NCBI RefSeq assembly: GCF_024166365.1
Contig: NC_064820.1
Location: forward strand, 50,755,501 to 50,819,500
Reading direction: 5' to 3'
DNA length: 64,000 nucleotides
From: Elephas maximus indicus
Taxonomy: Eukaryota; Chordata; Mammalia; Proboscidea; Elephantidae
The notes under the pieces: generated by a model
What the model saw: only the letters and a program-made list of their open reading frames with translations
Told to the model about the DNA's origin: nothing
Database searches by the model: none
Position numbers and translations under genes: made by a program
In this document: positions 37,119-49,270 of the stretch, in pieces
How positions within the stretch are numbered: the stretch's first letter is position 1
Layout of the letters: each line of letters begins with the position of its first letter

Positions 37119-37535
37119 AATATCCCCTTGTTCTGTTTGAATGACTGCCTCTTAGTCTAGGTACAGGTTACTCATAAGCACAATTAAGTGTTCTGAAATT
37201 CCCACTCTTTGCAATGGTGTTCAAAATTTGTTATGATTCACACAGTCAGATGCCTTTGCGTAGTCACACAAGTAAAAACTCAGGTCAAAATCTTTCTGGT
37301 ATTCTTTGTTTGCAGCCAAGGTCCATTTGACATCAGCAATGATATCCCTGGTTCCAGTCCTCTTCTGAATCTGGCTTGAATTTCTGGCAGTTCCCTGTTG
37401 TACCGCTGCAAGCATTTTTGAATGATCTTCATCAAAACTTTACTTTCAGGTGATATTAATAATATTGTTCAATATAATTTCTGTATTCTGTTGGATCACC
37501 TTTTTCTTTGGAATGGGTACAAATATGGAACTTTT

Positions 37536-37917
37536 CTAGTCTGTTAAACTGGGTAGCTTTCTTCCAAATCTCTTGGCATAGATGAGTGAGTGCTTCCAGC
37601 ATTGCATCTGTTTGTTTTGAAACATCTCAACTGGCATTCTGTCAATTTCTGGAGGCTTGTTTTTCACCAATGCCTTCAGTGTAGCTTGGACTCCTTCCTT
37701 CAGTACCATTAGAGTTCTTGAACATATGCTGCCTCCTGAAATCACTGAACTTTGACCAATTCTTTTTGGTACTATGACTGCATATTCCTTCCATCTTCTT
37801 TTGATGCTTCCTGAGTTGTTCAATAAGTTGCCCAGAGAATCCTTCAGTACCGCAACCCGAGGCTTGAATTTTTTCTTCAGTTCTTTCAGCTTGAGAAATG
37901 CTGAGCATGTTCTTCAC
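37536..37917 (-). pseudogene. RTE connector and RT finger remnants
   Basis: Two overlapping minus frames (37536-37823 and 37642-37917) cover the connector and first RT block. They contain GSIKRRWKEYA and VLKEGVQATLKALVKNKPPE followed by IDRMPVEMFQ, comparable with the plus-strand frame at 16361-16948. The frame changes show small indels. Confidence 0.8.
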
Positions 37918-38757
37918 TTCTGGTTTTCTAACTCCTAGTCCTTTGAAACCTTCTGTTCAGCTCTTTTATTTCATCGTTTCTTCTGTTTGCTTTAGTGACT
38001 ATGTTGAAAAGCAAGTTTGAGAATCTCCTTTGACATCCATTTTGGTATTTTATTTCTTTCCTGTCTTTTTAATGACCTTTTGCTTTCTTGATGTGTGATG
38101 TCATTCATGTCCCACAACTCTTCTGGTCTTCAATCATTAGTGTTCAATGTGTCAAATCTATTCTCGAGATGGTCTCTCAATTCAGGTGGGATATACTCAA
38201 GGTTGTACTTTGGCTCTTGTGGACTTGTCTTAATTTTCTTCACCTTTAACTTGCAAATTGATGGTCTGTTCTGCAATAGGCCCCTGGCCTTTTTCTAACT
38301 GATGATATTGACCTTCTCCATTGTCTCTTTACACAGATGTAGTCAACTTTATTCCTGTGTATTCTATCTGGCAAGGTCCATGTGTATAGTCACCACTTGT
38401 TGAAAAAAGGTATTACAATGAATAAGTCATTGCTCTTGCAAAATTCTATCATGTGATCTCTGGAGTCATTTCTGTCACAAGACTGTATATTCCAACTACC
38501 CAACCTTCTTCATTTCCAACTTTCACATTCCAATCACTCTAATTACCAATGCATCTTGATTGCATGTTTGATTAATTTCAAATTGCAGAAGTTAGTACAA
38601 GTCTTCAATTTCTTCCTCTTTGGCATTAGTGGTTGGTACGTACATTTAAGTAATAGTCGTATTAACTGGTCTTCCTTGTAGGCATATGGATATTATCCTT
38701 GACAGCCTTGAACTTCCGAATAGATCTTGAAATGAGCATATTCCTCTATTAATTTTT

Positions 38758-39219
38758 TTAAAGATTTTAAAAAGAAATAATGTTTTATTAATTTAATCTC
38801 CTCCACATAGTGCCAACCTCAGAATTCATCCTTGACATGAAAGAATGATTAATAGCAGCAAGTGACTACAGTAAAAATTGGAATAGCTTGCCTTTGTCTC
38901 ACCATCATTTTTAAGTACCTGTGCCTACAGCTAAGTATATGTAAATCACAGCATATCAATGATAATCCACAACAGCGATCACTCACTAAGAGACACTTAG
39001 GTATATTTTCTAAGTGATGAGAAGGAAGGGTCTACTCCACCTTCCTATGAGAAGTACTATTAAACTGGAAAGTTTCCAGATTTCTTGTCTTTGTATCAAG
39101 TTAAGCTTCAGTGTTGACTGTATCTCCAATCTTGTTCATAGCTAGTGTTGTACTTAGTATACTATGCCTTAGTATTCCTTAAAAATCTCTTTTCGTATTA
39201 AGGACCCTTTATCGAAATT
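38758..39219. other. Unique intron sequence
   Basis: No recognised repeat or gene. Confidence 0.4.
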
Positions 39220-39390
39220 AAAAAAAAAAAAAAACATTTCTGTCGAGTGAATCCTGACTCATAGTGACAGAATATGGTTTCCAAGACTGTAGTCTTTAGG
39301 CAAGCAGATCCGGCAGAGTGGTTGGTGGGTTGTACCGTCACCTTTCGGTTAGCAGCCCAGGTCTTTAACCACTGCAACACCAGGGCTCCC
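39220..39390 (-). mobile_element. AfroSINE
   Basis: It starts with an A run of 15 at 39220-39234, then 'tctgtcgagtgaatcctgac', 'gtagtctttaggcaagcaga' and a head ending 'actgcaacaccagggctccc'. Confidence 0.9.
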
Positions 39391-40599
39391 TTATCTAAAT
39401 AAAAGAAATTTTAAATAAAAAATCCTCATGGGAATTCTCTTGGGAAAAATCACTTAGATTTGATGGTACCAACGCTAACATCAAATACAACTTTTGGCAT
39501 GTTAAATTTATCCATTGATTTACAGCCTGAACATCGTTAATGGTGATGAGTGAAGTTCTATTTATTTAGGCCACTGTTTTTACTCATGTTCTGACCATGG
39601 AAACTAATCTTGGAAAACACGTCCTTTGTAAAAATTCCCAAAACAGGTAAGTTATACATGCTTAGACTTTACCTATATGTTTGGCTTTATTATTTTTCCC
39701 CCATTGACAGTATTTTTTCCCTATGTTGAGAAAGTACAGATTGTGAAAATTGAAACAATTCTGTGAACAAACTTTATAGAAAATGCTATTTTACACATAC
39801 ATATCCATTTTCTTAACTCAGATAATGATTCATATTCTTGAATATTAAAATACTAGAATATAATTAGTGGATGTTAATGCTGGTGACTTCAACAGAGGTC
39901 TAAGAAAAATACTGGGCAATTCTACGGACTCATATCTTTGACAGCCTAGAAAATAATAGAGAATAAAGTTTAGACAAGATAAAAAATGGATCATTTCTAT
40001 TTGGATATTGGAACACATCTGTAGAAGAGTAAGAAAGATTTCTAAATCCTTACCATTCTGTATCAGTGAATATATTTATTTTAAAAACAAGTTTTCATCA
40101 GCATTTCATTAATGTTCTTAGTAAGCTATAGTCCCTGTCGCTGTTAATTATTAAGTCATTTGTACGTGAGTATGAGTTTCTTGTATTCACTATCAATTTG
40201 TATTTCTAACTTATTTAATCCTTTTAACAAATGTGCCTTAGAATATAAAATTCTTTTCTATCAGAAAGATTATTTAAACAGCTTAAGAAATACTGATGTT
40301 TCTCAAAATGCTTTGAGGGTATTTTAATGCATGCTTTTGTGTCAGTTAATATTGTATATTTTCTTCTTATATTTTTGTGGTTTGATTTCATAGTACTGAG
40401 ACAAAATGAGTCCCAAGTACAGACCATGATCTAAATAACTGGTCATTATATTTTTTGTTTATTTTTGTTATATCACTTCATTTCCCAAATTCCTTGTCCT
40501 CTGAAGAGTGGCAGGGGAGGACAGTCAGTCACAAGTCAAGATTTCTGAAACAACTGGCATAATTGAGCAGATATTATGTAGAGCAATACTTATGAATTT
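39391..40599. other. Unique intron sequence
   Basis: No recognised repeat or gene. AT-rich. Confidence 0.4.
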
Positions 40600-40815
40600 G
40601 GACTTTGAAAATTTCAGACTGCTCGAGTTCAAATTCTGGCTCCATGGCTTATTAGCTCTATGACCTTGGGCAAATTATTTCACCTTGCTAAACCGCAGGT
40701 TTCTCATCTGTAATATGGAATAATAATAGAACTTAGTGTACGGAACTATGGCGAGAATTAAATGAGATGATGTCTTTAAGGCATGTAGGACAATAGTAAT
40801 AGTATGTGGTAAAAA
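40600..40815 (+). mobile_element. MIR, nearly complete
   Basis: 'actgctcgagttcaaattct', 'ggctccatggcttattagct', 'ctatgaccttgggcaaatta', 'tttctcatctgtaatatgga', 'gagaattaaatgagatgatg' give the full MIR order. One of the best MIR copies here. Confidence 0.92.
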
Positions 40816-42245
40816 AAAGACAGTTATTATTAATAATAGCAATCTTTTTGTTTTTGTATATTTCAGAAGTCATAAAATTTTAATCTGAGTTATATTCTAT
40901 CTAACTAAGGTGAAGTCTAAGATAAAGGAAGTAACATGGAAAGAACAAACTGTTGGCCAACAATTTCAGTGAGCAGAAAGGCAGAATGAGAAACCCGAAA
41001 ATAACCTCAAACAACCCCAGAACCTATATTCCTTATCACCAAATTGAGATGAGTCCACCTTAAACATTACTACCACCATTGTTATTTCTACCATTGTTAT
41101 CATTACCATTGTAAAATAGTTTCTCCAGTCCTAAAAGGTTCTAGTGTCTAATGGTTGTACTTGCAAATCTTATTAAATTTTCTACAACAGGTAAACCCAT
41201 GTTGTATTATTCGTCCCAATTTATTTTCCAAAACTAGCATATTTCTGACACCAAAATATGATAAAAATAACACAAAATGAAAGCTAATATTAAATCCTAA
41301 TAACATACTAATCAATTCGATTTAAAAATATAGTATAAGAAGATGCCAGTATGATCACGTGAGGTTTATCCCACGAATTTAAATACAGTTTAATATTACG
41401 TAAACTATTCCCAATGACATAGCCATTGTTTAACATTAATCAAAAGTTTAGGTCAATGCAGTATAACATTAAAAGAAAAATTAGAAGGGTAACTATTGAA
41501 GAGAGAAAGCCACACCATTGTTATGTTCAGCTGATGGAATTACCTAAATAGCCCTTTAAGTTGGTGCAATACAAGATATTTAAAATCAATAGTTCTTCTA
41601 TATGCCAATTACTATTAGACAATAAAATAAAAATAATTTCTTTATAAAAACATAGAAAAAATTTCAGAATAATCAGAAAAATGTACAGGACATAGGAAGA
41701 AACATAAAATTTTAGTGAAGGATAAAAAAGGCTTGAGTATAAAGAGATATAATATTGTAAACATGTCAATTTTTCATTTAGTATGTGTTCAATGTAATTT
41801 CAGTTATTGTAACTTGTCAAAGCAGCCTTATATTTCATTGGGAAAAATAAATAGTTAAGAATGTTTTATTTTTGAAAATAAGTGTAACGGGGAAAATATT
41901 TTACTCTCAAATATTAAAATGTTTCATACAGGTATGATAATTTAAACAATGTGATAGTGGTACATAGATAGATTGATGAATGGACTAGATAGCCCAGAAA
42001 CTAGTTAAACTACATATAAAAGTTTCCTTTAAGCAGAGATGGCATGAACCTCTATTCAGAAATATGACATGACCTTTTAACACTCCTCCACTTGCACATG
42101 AAGATGTTGATTTTATCCTTAATTCTTCAAATTGTTAATCCTTGTTCAGCCCTCAACTGGCTGCATACATTAGTAGCACCCCAAGTACTTCTCAGGTTGA
42201 ATAGTCTTGAATTTATGACTACTCAATATCTTTCAAAAATTTGTG

Positions 42246-42305
42246 TCCAGTACAACCAGATGGTGTCCGGCTACCACCACCGACTGCTCTGACAGGGATC
42301 ACAGT
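42246..42305 (+). mobile_element. Short internal fragment of the poly(A)-tailed family
   Basis: 'accagatggtgtccggctac' and 'caccaccgactgctctgaca' followed by 'gggatcacag' match 10171-10226 closely. The fragment has neither 5' nor 3' end of the family. Confidence 0.75.
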
Positions 42306-43123
42306 AATAATTTGGAACTAGGCACAGTAAAAATAAATAATACATAATTATTTAGTATTTCAAATTTAGTTTATGATTAAAGTCGCATCAAAAATAAGAA
42401 ATAGGTTCATTATATGGTGTTGGGGCAATTGCCTATTTGGGGGAAAAGTGAGATGGTTGATTCCTTTTCTTAAATCAATAACAAATTCCAAGTTAATGAA
42501 AATATTGCTGTTGGAAAACAATACCATAAGATAATGAGAAACAAAAATATAGGGAAATAATCTAATTGCAGAGTACAAAAAAGCATAAAATGCAGTGGAC
42601 ATACTCTCAAAGTTAAAGGATAGATTCAATAACAAATGATTTTGAATATCAAATTAAATAACCAAAAAAGAACTAAAGAGGATTTTGCCACAAATTTGAT
42701 AAGAGAACTAACTCTAGTCTATTAAAAGCTCACAAAAATCAAAGAAAAAAGTAAAAAAAAAAAAAAAAGCTCAACAGAAAATCAGGCAAAGGACAAAAAT
42801 ACAATTCAAAAGAAGAATATATAGGTTTTATATGCATAAAATTTTTAAGCTCAAATTAATAAAAGAAATCCACATTAAAACAAGTATTTTGCTTATTAGA
42901 TTAGCTAAGAAGAAAAATAACCAATTATAGCCAGTATAGGTAGGTTTGGTAAATTGCTGATTGCTGATGGGACTAGAATAAATTGGAACATTCTTAATTA
43001 AGCAACTTGCTAGAAGAGCCTCGAAAAAGTTATAAGCTTTAACCAACTAGCTTCACTTTTAGAAATTTATACCAAAGAAATGGTCAGAGTTGCTGAAAGT
43101 ACATCTATGTATTAAAAAGTACA

Positions 43124-43284
43124 TGAAAAATCGAGTGCATTATGACTAACTCATAGTGATCCTATAGGACATAGTAGAACTGCCCCATGGGGTCTTCAAG
43201 GAGTGGCTGGTAGATTCGAACTGCTGACTTTTGGCTAGCAGCTGAGCTCTTAATCGCTGTGCCACTAAGGCTCCCCCCCCCCCA
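43124..43284 (-). mobile_element. AfroSINE, short form
   Basis: 'gactaactcatagtgatcct', 'gaactgccccatggggtctt' and 'gattcgaactgctgactttt', ending in 'cactaaggctcc' and a C run at 43274-43283. Confidence 0.9.
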
Positions 43285-43504
43285 AAAGAAGAACATAGAA
43301 ATGCTTATTTGTAATACCAACAATATAATCTAAATGTCCAACTGAAAGTATGGGCTAAGTAAGTTATTATTGCACCATATGAGGATTATAGTTCCACTAG
43401 GAATTATAAAAAATGCATTAGAAAAAGGCTAGAAATAACATTATTTAATGATTTGAGGAACTAATAACGTAAGCTTCAATATGATGTTACTGTATGATCA
43501 TAAT

Positions 43505-43858
43505 TTTTTTAAATTGAACTTTAGATGAAGGTTTACAGATCTAGTTTCTCATCAAACAGTACACACAGTGTTGTATGACATTGGTCAACAACCCAACAAC
43601 ATGTCAACACTCTCCCTTCTCAACCCTAGGTTCCCTATTACCAGCTTTCCTGTTCCCTCCTACCTTCCAGTCCCCGCCCCAGGGCTGGTGTGCCTCTTTA
43701 GTCCAGTTTTGTTCCATGGGACTGTTCAGTCTTAGACTGAAGGGTGAACCTCAGGAGTGACCTCATTACTGAGCTGAAAAGGTGTCCCAGGGCCATACTC
43801 TCAGGGTTTCTCCAGTCTCTGCCAGGCCAGCAAGTCTGGTTACGATCACAGTTTGATA
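43505..43858 (-). mobile_element. Poly(A)-tailed family, reversed copy
   Basis: Reverse of the 3' part of the 9760-10685 family: it opens 'ttaaattgaactttagatga' then 'aggtttacagatctagtttc', and closes with 'ctcagggtttctccagtctc'. The region 43590-43720 is C/T-rich and not present in the shorter plus copy at 10.4-10.6 kb, so it shows a longer form. Confidence 0.78.
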
Positions 43859-43861
43859 AAA

Positions 43862-44136
43862 GCTAAGGAACTATGGGTCAGAATTAACTCGACGGCAGTG
43901 GGTTTTTCGGAAACGCTGGTGGAAAAAAAAAAAAAAAGTGGTTAAATGCTACAGCTGCTAACCAAAAAGGCCAGCAGTTCGAACCCACCAGGTGCTCTTT
44001 GGAAACTCTATGGGGCAGTTCTACTCTGTCCTGTAGGGTCGCTGTGAGTTGAAGTAGACTCGACGGCAATGGGTAAGGGTAAATACCCTATAAGATGGAA
44101 TGGACTCCGTGGCAATGGATTTGGTTTTTTGGTTTT
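43862..44136 (+). mobile_element. AfroSINE cluster, one copy with an internal A run
   Basis: A tail fragment (43862-43905, 'gggtcagaattaactcgacg') is followed by a full-length short form (about 43906-44080). In it the head is split by about 15 A at 43923-43937 between 'gaaacgctggtgg' and 'gtggttaaatgctacagctg'. A second tail fragment (44086-44136, 'gactccgtggcaatggattt') follows. Confidence 0.85.
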
Positions 44137-44989
44137 AAATAACGTTTTTACACAGATGGTGTGCACTTTCTATGTTTGTTTGCTAACCGCTTCCTCCCAC
44201 TGTGGGATATTTTTCTAAGTACTGCTATGCCTTTTTTTTTTTTTTAACATGTTGCCTACACATCTAAATGTAGAAAAGGCCAAAATAGTTAAACATTTTA
44301 GAGTTCAGTAATACAAGTAAATGTAGATTATCCCACCCCCCACTCAAGAAATATTACATGTTGCTGTAAAAGAAAAAAAAAATTGGCAGAGAGAGATTAA
44401 GAAAATACCTTGTGGGAGGAGAGAGCAGTCGGCAAACAAACAGGAGGTGTGTTATTTGCATAAAAATATGGTATTATATATCTCATATTATTTTTATATA
44501 TCAGAAAGGAGGAAGATATTCCTAAATCATAGTAATTGAGTGATGACATTACTGATGTTTTCCATTTTCTTTACAGTCGTCTATATTTTCTACAGTTTTT
44601 TTAAAGTGTACAAAATTCATTTTCAGAAAAGTTGACTTAATAATCAATGTTGAGAGATACCAAAAAAAAATAGAAACCATGAAGCGCTCTGTAGATTTCC
44701 TGAGTTCCCGCGGTGACAACAGCTTCTCTCTGCCATTTACGGGACATAAATGCTGTAGCTGTGCTTGAGGATGGGGCACAGATACCATTCAGGTTGACAA
44801 AAGCATCTGTCCAGCATGTTTAGCTTCCTAAAGCTTTGATGTGTTTAAAAGATCAGCAAAACTTTTCCCTTGTTTTCCCTCTTTGCAACCAAAGTTCAAA
44901 GAAACATTAATTAGGAAGAGTCTACATTGTAACAAAAGCCTCTCCCCAGCTTTGAAATACAACCTAAAGTTTATAACTTCATTCATCAA

Positions 44990-45785
44990 AAATGCCCTTG
45001 CAGGCGGGGGTTTGGGGACTATGGCTTAAGGGGACTTCTAAGTCAATTGGCAAAATAATTCTATTACGAAAATATTCTGCATCCCACTTTGAAATGTGGC
45101 CTCTGGGGTCTTAAATGCTAACAGGCGGCCATCTAAGATGCATCAATTGGTCTCAACCCACCTGGATCAAAGGAGAATGAACACCAAGGCCACACGATAA
45201 CTATGAGCCCAAGAGACAGAAAGGGCCACATGAACCAGAGACTTACATCATCCCAAGACCAGAAGAACTAGATGGTGCCCGGCCACAACTGATGACTCCC
45301 CTGACAGGGAGCACAACAGAGATCCCCTGAAGGAGCAGGAGATCAGTGGGATGCAGACCCGAAATTCTCATAAAAAGACCAGACTTAGTGGTCTGACTGA
45401 GACTAGAGGAATCCCGGCGGTCATGGTCCCCAAACCGTCTGTTGGCCCAGAACAAGAACCATTCCCAAAGACAACTCATCAGACATGGAATGGACTGGAC
45501 AATGGGTTGGAGAGAGATGCTGACGAAGAGTAAGCTACCTGTATCAGGTGGACACTTGAGACTGTGTGGGCATCTCCTGTCTGGAGGGGAGATAGGAGGG
45601 TAGAGAGGGTTAGAAACTGGCAAAATTGTCACGAAAGGAGAGACTGGAAGGAGGGAACGGGCTGACTCATTGGGGGAGAGTAAGTGGGAGTATGGAGTAA
45701 GGTATATATAAGCTTATATGTGACGGACTGACTTGATTTTGTAAACGTTCACTTAAAGCACAATAAAAATTATTAAAAAAAAAAA
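44990..45785 (+). mobile_element. Poly(A)-tailed retroposon family
   Basis: Long copy with 'ggcggccatctaagatgcat', 'gaaccagagacttacatcat', 'gggatgcagacccgaaattc', 'ggtcatggtccccaaaccgt', 'gagagtaagtgggagtatgg', 'aaacgttcacttaaagcaca' and a poly(A) tail after AATAAA. Frames at 45243-45632 (minus) and 45351-45533 are inside this repeat and not genes. Family name not assigned. Confidence 0.82.
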
Positions 45786-46230
45786 AGCCCTTGCAGCTGA
45801 GTTAAGGTACTTGGTTAATTTTTATTAGCCCTTTGTGATTAACATGCTCTATTTCAAGTATCGACTCATACTCAAGTATCAGACAAAAGAAGAACGATGC
45901 TTTATTGTTACTCAGTGAGGAATATAAGAATAAGACAGAGAATTAATGTGAAAAGCAAGCTACATCTAGATTGAGATTCTCTAACTAGCTACTTATTAAT
46001 AAATTTAAAACATGTTAAGAATAGCAGAATGTGGATGGATAGATGTTCATGTAAAATCATACCAATGAATCTTTACACTCTTTAACCAGATCACTTCACT
46101 TTTAGAAGTCTACGTGGAAGAAATGGTCAGAGTTGCCAAAAACAGAATTATGTATTAAAAAATACATAGAGATGATTATGTATAACACTGACAAATTGAA
46201 TAGAATCTAATGGTCCTGTTCATTTGTTAG
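45786..46230 (+). mobile_element. Probable old L1 3'-end segment
   Basis: From about 46075 the sequence 'ttcacttttagaagtctacg' and 'gaaatggtcagagttgccaa' resembles 43051-43100 of the L1 above. The first part (45786-46070) is not recognised. Confidence 0.5.
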
Positions 46231-46600
46231 TGTTGTTATTGTTAGATGCCATGAAGTCAACTCCGACTCATAGCGACCCTATGTGCAACACAACAAAACA
46301 TTGCCCAGTTCCATGCCATCCTCACAATCATTGCTATGTTTTAGCTCATTGTTGCAGCCACTGTGTCAGTCCATCTCATTGAAGGTCTTCCTCTTTTTAG
46401 CTGACCCTCTACTTTACTAAGCATGATGTCCTTCTCCAGACTGGTTCCTTCTGATAACATGTCCAAAGTACATGAGATGAAGTCTCACCAACCTCACTTC
46501 CAAGGAGGGAGCATTCTGGCTGTATTTCTTCCAAGACAGGTTTGTTGGTTTAGGGTCAAGTATGGAATTGACTTGATGACAATGGATTTGGTTTGGTTTA
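46231..46600 (-). mobile_element. RTE 3'-end copy followed by an AfroSINE tail fragment
   Basis: 46231-46552 is RTE tail and C-terminal region in reverse ('gttattgttagatgccatga', 'ttgcagccactgtgtcagtc', 'aagcatgatgtccttctcca', 'ttccaagacaggtttgttgg'). 46555-46600 is a plus-strand AfroSINE tail ('atggaattgacttgatgaca'). Confidence 0.88.
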
Positions 46601-47746
46601 TATTTAATTTTAAAAAGCTCCTTTCCTTTTACTAGTTTCCTTTTTAAAGGTGTTCAAAGCACACAATAAAAAAAAAAAACTTTAAATGAGAATATTTTAA
46701 AAATTTCCAAAATATCTTATTTGTCTCCAGAGAGATTAAAAATCCAAGCAGACAGCACATTTATATTTTTATTTGAAGCCTACGTATCTTAAGTTCTAAA
46801 TGTTGTAAAGAAATGACCAGAATAGTTAAACATTTTAGAGTTCACTAATACAAGTAAATACAGATTAACCCACCTCCCAAAAGAACGTTACACACATTGT
46901 AATTTAACTGTTTTTTAACTTTTAAATGTACAAAGATGCTTCCTTATGATGTACTAAAGTAATTTAGAGTTGAATAGAAAAACAAAACAAAATTTTAAAA
47001 TCAGTTTATAATTGGTATCTTTATGTGCAATGACTTTGTGCTATTACACAAGACAATTTTCCACGTTGCATATTTGCAAATTATCTAAAATGTACTGGTG
47101 ATATAAGTGAAACAGTAACCAATTAGGCCCATGCTGAGAAATTTCCACAGGTTTCTTCATTTTCTACTTCGAGATTCTTTGAGCAGTGTCTTATCTTAAA
47201 GATTTCCTCTTGGCATTTGACCCCTATCTTTAACATCTTGCTTTCTGCTCTTTACCCTTCAGCTCCTCACCTCCCCACTTTTGACTGAATTCTTTCCGTC
47301 TTATGGGCTCCTATTATCTCAGACAAAGGAGCTGCACTTCAAGTCATTTGACCCCATTCTTTTCAAATCCCTATCAATGCCCATTTCTTGCCTCTGAAGA
47401 ATTAGGTCTAAGGTTGTATATATCTCTTTAAGACAAGGTACAGTCTTGCTTATTTCTTTCTCCACTATTTAGTTAATAGGATAGATAAAGGTAAGGAATG
47501 AACTTTTATAGGAAACAGAGACTGAGGAACGTTAAAATGTAGCCATATCTTTGCCCCACTCACCTACTGCCAAAGAGACTGAATCTTTCCACTTCATATG
47601 CATCCACCTCTTCAGACAGTTAAGGTGGAGTGGCAGGAAAGAAGAGCAGGATTTTTTAAACCCCCCCCCCCCAAAAAACAAACAAAAAACAGATGACACC
47701 AGAAATAGTGGGTGGAGGGAAATAGCAGGAGTCTATAGCAATACTG
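46601..47746. other. Mostly unique sequence
   Basis: 46803-46900 resembles 44266-44360. A C run lies at 47661-47672. No gene recognised. Confidence 0.45.
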
Positions 47747-47907
47747 GAAACCTTGGTGGCATAGTGGTTAAGAGCTTCAAAAGGGTGGCAGTTTGAATCC
47801 ACCAGGTGCTCCTTGGAAACTCTGTGAGGCAGTTCTACTCTGTCCTATACGATTGCTATGAGTTTGAATTGACTGGATGGCAACTGGTTGTTTTTTTTTT
47901 TTTTTTG
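47747..47907 (+). mobile_element. AfroSINE, short form, with target duplication
   Basis: 'gaaaccttggtggcatagtg' to a T run of 16 at 47891-47906. Flanked by the 11 bp direct repeat tagcaatactg at 47736-47746 and 47908-47918. The tRNA head has lost part of its variable region. Confidence 0.95.
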
Positions 47908-47918
47908 TAGCAATACTG

Positions 47919-48643
47919 AATTTAGAAAGTGAAATGAAAGCAGCCCAAAGAACAGAATTTCTTTGGGCTTGCTTCTTTTCTAACCCCTTCAAGAACTGCC
48001 TGAGAGTTATAAACTTGACTGAGGGTAATAAACATTTGAAATCTACACTTGTGTGCGTAAAGGTCCATCTTTTTAGCTTCTTTGTGCTCCCCTTTAACTC
48101 TTTAAAAAACACAAAGCACTTAACTAATTCTGAAATATTATGAGAAATAATGAAGATTTTAAAGTTTAAAAATATGGCATATTCAAGTTTTAAGACGAGA
48201 TGTTACTCCCAGTACACAGTTAAATGTTTATCACAATGCCTACAGGTAATGTCTTTTGTTGGTGTCATGCTTCTTTTCATTATTCAGGCAATATTAATGT
48301 AAATGATTGATAGCCCATAGCTTTCACTTTATAACTGGAGAACATTTCCAAACACAAATTCTGAAAAAGAATGACCATTGAGAATTTAGACTCCGATGGA
48401 ATAGCTTTTTTTTTTTTTAATTCTACCACTTTGGATAAGTTCCCAAAGACAGAAAAGGAAAGAGAATTAGGACCTTAGTCATGCTTCTTCACCTAAAAGA
48501 AAATAAAAATTGGCAGGCAAAAGAAGAATCATCACAGGAAGAAAAAAATATCCATTTCCCTATATAAATTCTAGAAATTAAGACTGGAGGCACTCCAAGT
48601 TAAGGACTGGTTTATATGATGACTTGAAATATATTTTGCATGT
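47919..48643. other. Unique intron sequence
   Basis: No recognised repeat or gene. The 111-codon minus frame at 47777-48112 spans the SINE edge and is not a gene. Confidence 0.4.
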
Positions 48644-48851
48644 AAAAAAATCTAAACAGTTTCTGTGAAGTCAGTTCCAACTTATGGTGACCCTATGTGT
48701 GTCAAAGTAGAACTGTGCTCCGTAAGGTTCTCTCAATGGCTGGTTTTTCAAAAGTAGATTGCCAGGTCTTTCTTCTAAGGCACCTCTGGCTAGGTTGAAC
48801 TACCAACATTTTGGTTAGCAGCTGAGTGTTTTAACTGTGCCACCCAGGGAT
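48644..48851 (-). mobile_element. AfroSINE, long form
   Basis: 'ttctgtgaagtcagttccaa', 'ggctggtttttcaaaagtag' and 'tttggttagcagctgagtgt', ending 'tgtgccacccaggga'. Confidence 0.88.
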
Positions 48852-49270
48852 CATTTTCCATCTAATAAGAGAAAAATGTGTTCTAAGCAATGTTTGTTTT
48901 AAGTTTTCAGAATCTCCCAGAGCTCTCTGAATCTCTAGGTATCAAAGTAAAAGTCTGCATGAGTGCCAAGTGATATAAATGAAAATAAATATTTTTAAAT
49001 CTAGTATCTCTAACATAGAGACATGTTTTATAATGGAATTTGATTCTTTCCTATTGATGTTATACATATTCATTGGACACTTCTTGGAAAATTGATTATA
49101 TGTAATAAATAGATAATAATTGGCTAAATTCATGTTTTAAAGGGTTCTCAGAAAGGATCAAGAATTAAAAAATAATAAAACTATACTAACTACTTCTACT
49201 TTATTAGATCAGAGATCTGATTTACTGAATATAGTGAAATACCAATATAATATGGTTCATTATTCTACAT
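48852..49270. other. Unique intron sequence
   Basis: No recognised repeat or gene. Confidence 0.4.

Larger units (their letters stand above)
36182..38757 (-). mobile_element. RTE-clade LINE, 5'-truncated
   Basis: About 2.6 kb in reverse orientation. From 36182 ('tgttgttggtgttaggtgcc') the order is tail, C-terminal region, RT (YADD codons at 36954-36965), RT fingers, connector, and endonuclease, ending near 38757 at a point equivalent to about 15370-15410 of the plus copy. A small gap occurs near 38735-38745. The endonuclease start and 5' UTR are missing. Frames are broken by stops and indels, so it is inactive, but stretches of RT remain open. Confidence 0.94.
41270..44640 (+). mobile_element. 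Ancient LINE-1, ORF2 3' part and 3' UTR, with several inserts
   Basis: Blocks in L1 order include 'gaagaaacataaaattttag' with 'tgaaggataaaaaaggcttg' (41696-41740), 'tggtgttggggcaattgcct' (42415), 'tcaggcaaaggacaaaaata' (42783), and the 3' region 'tagaaatttataccaaagaa' (43061). Interruptions: a fragment of the poly(A) family at 42246-42305, AfroSINEs at 43124-43284 and 43862-44136, and a reversed poly(A)-family copy at 43505-43858. No open ORF2 frame survives. Limits are approximate. Confidence 0.7.

Noticed and set aside
45243..45632. 129-codon minus-strand frame
   Set aside because: It lies wholly inside a copy of the poly(A)-tailed repeat family and is antisense to it.
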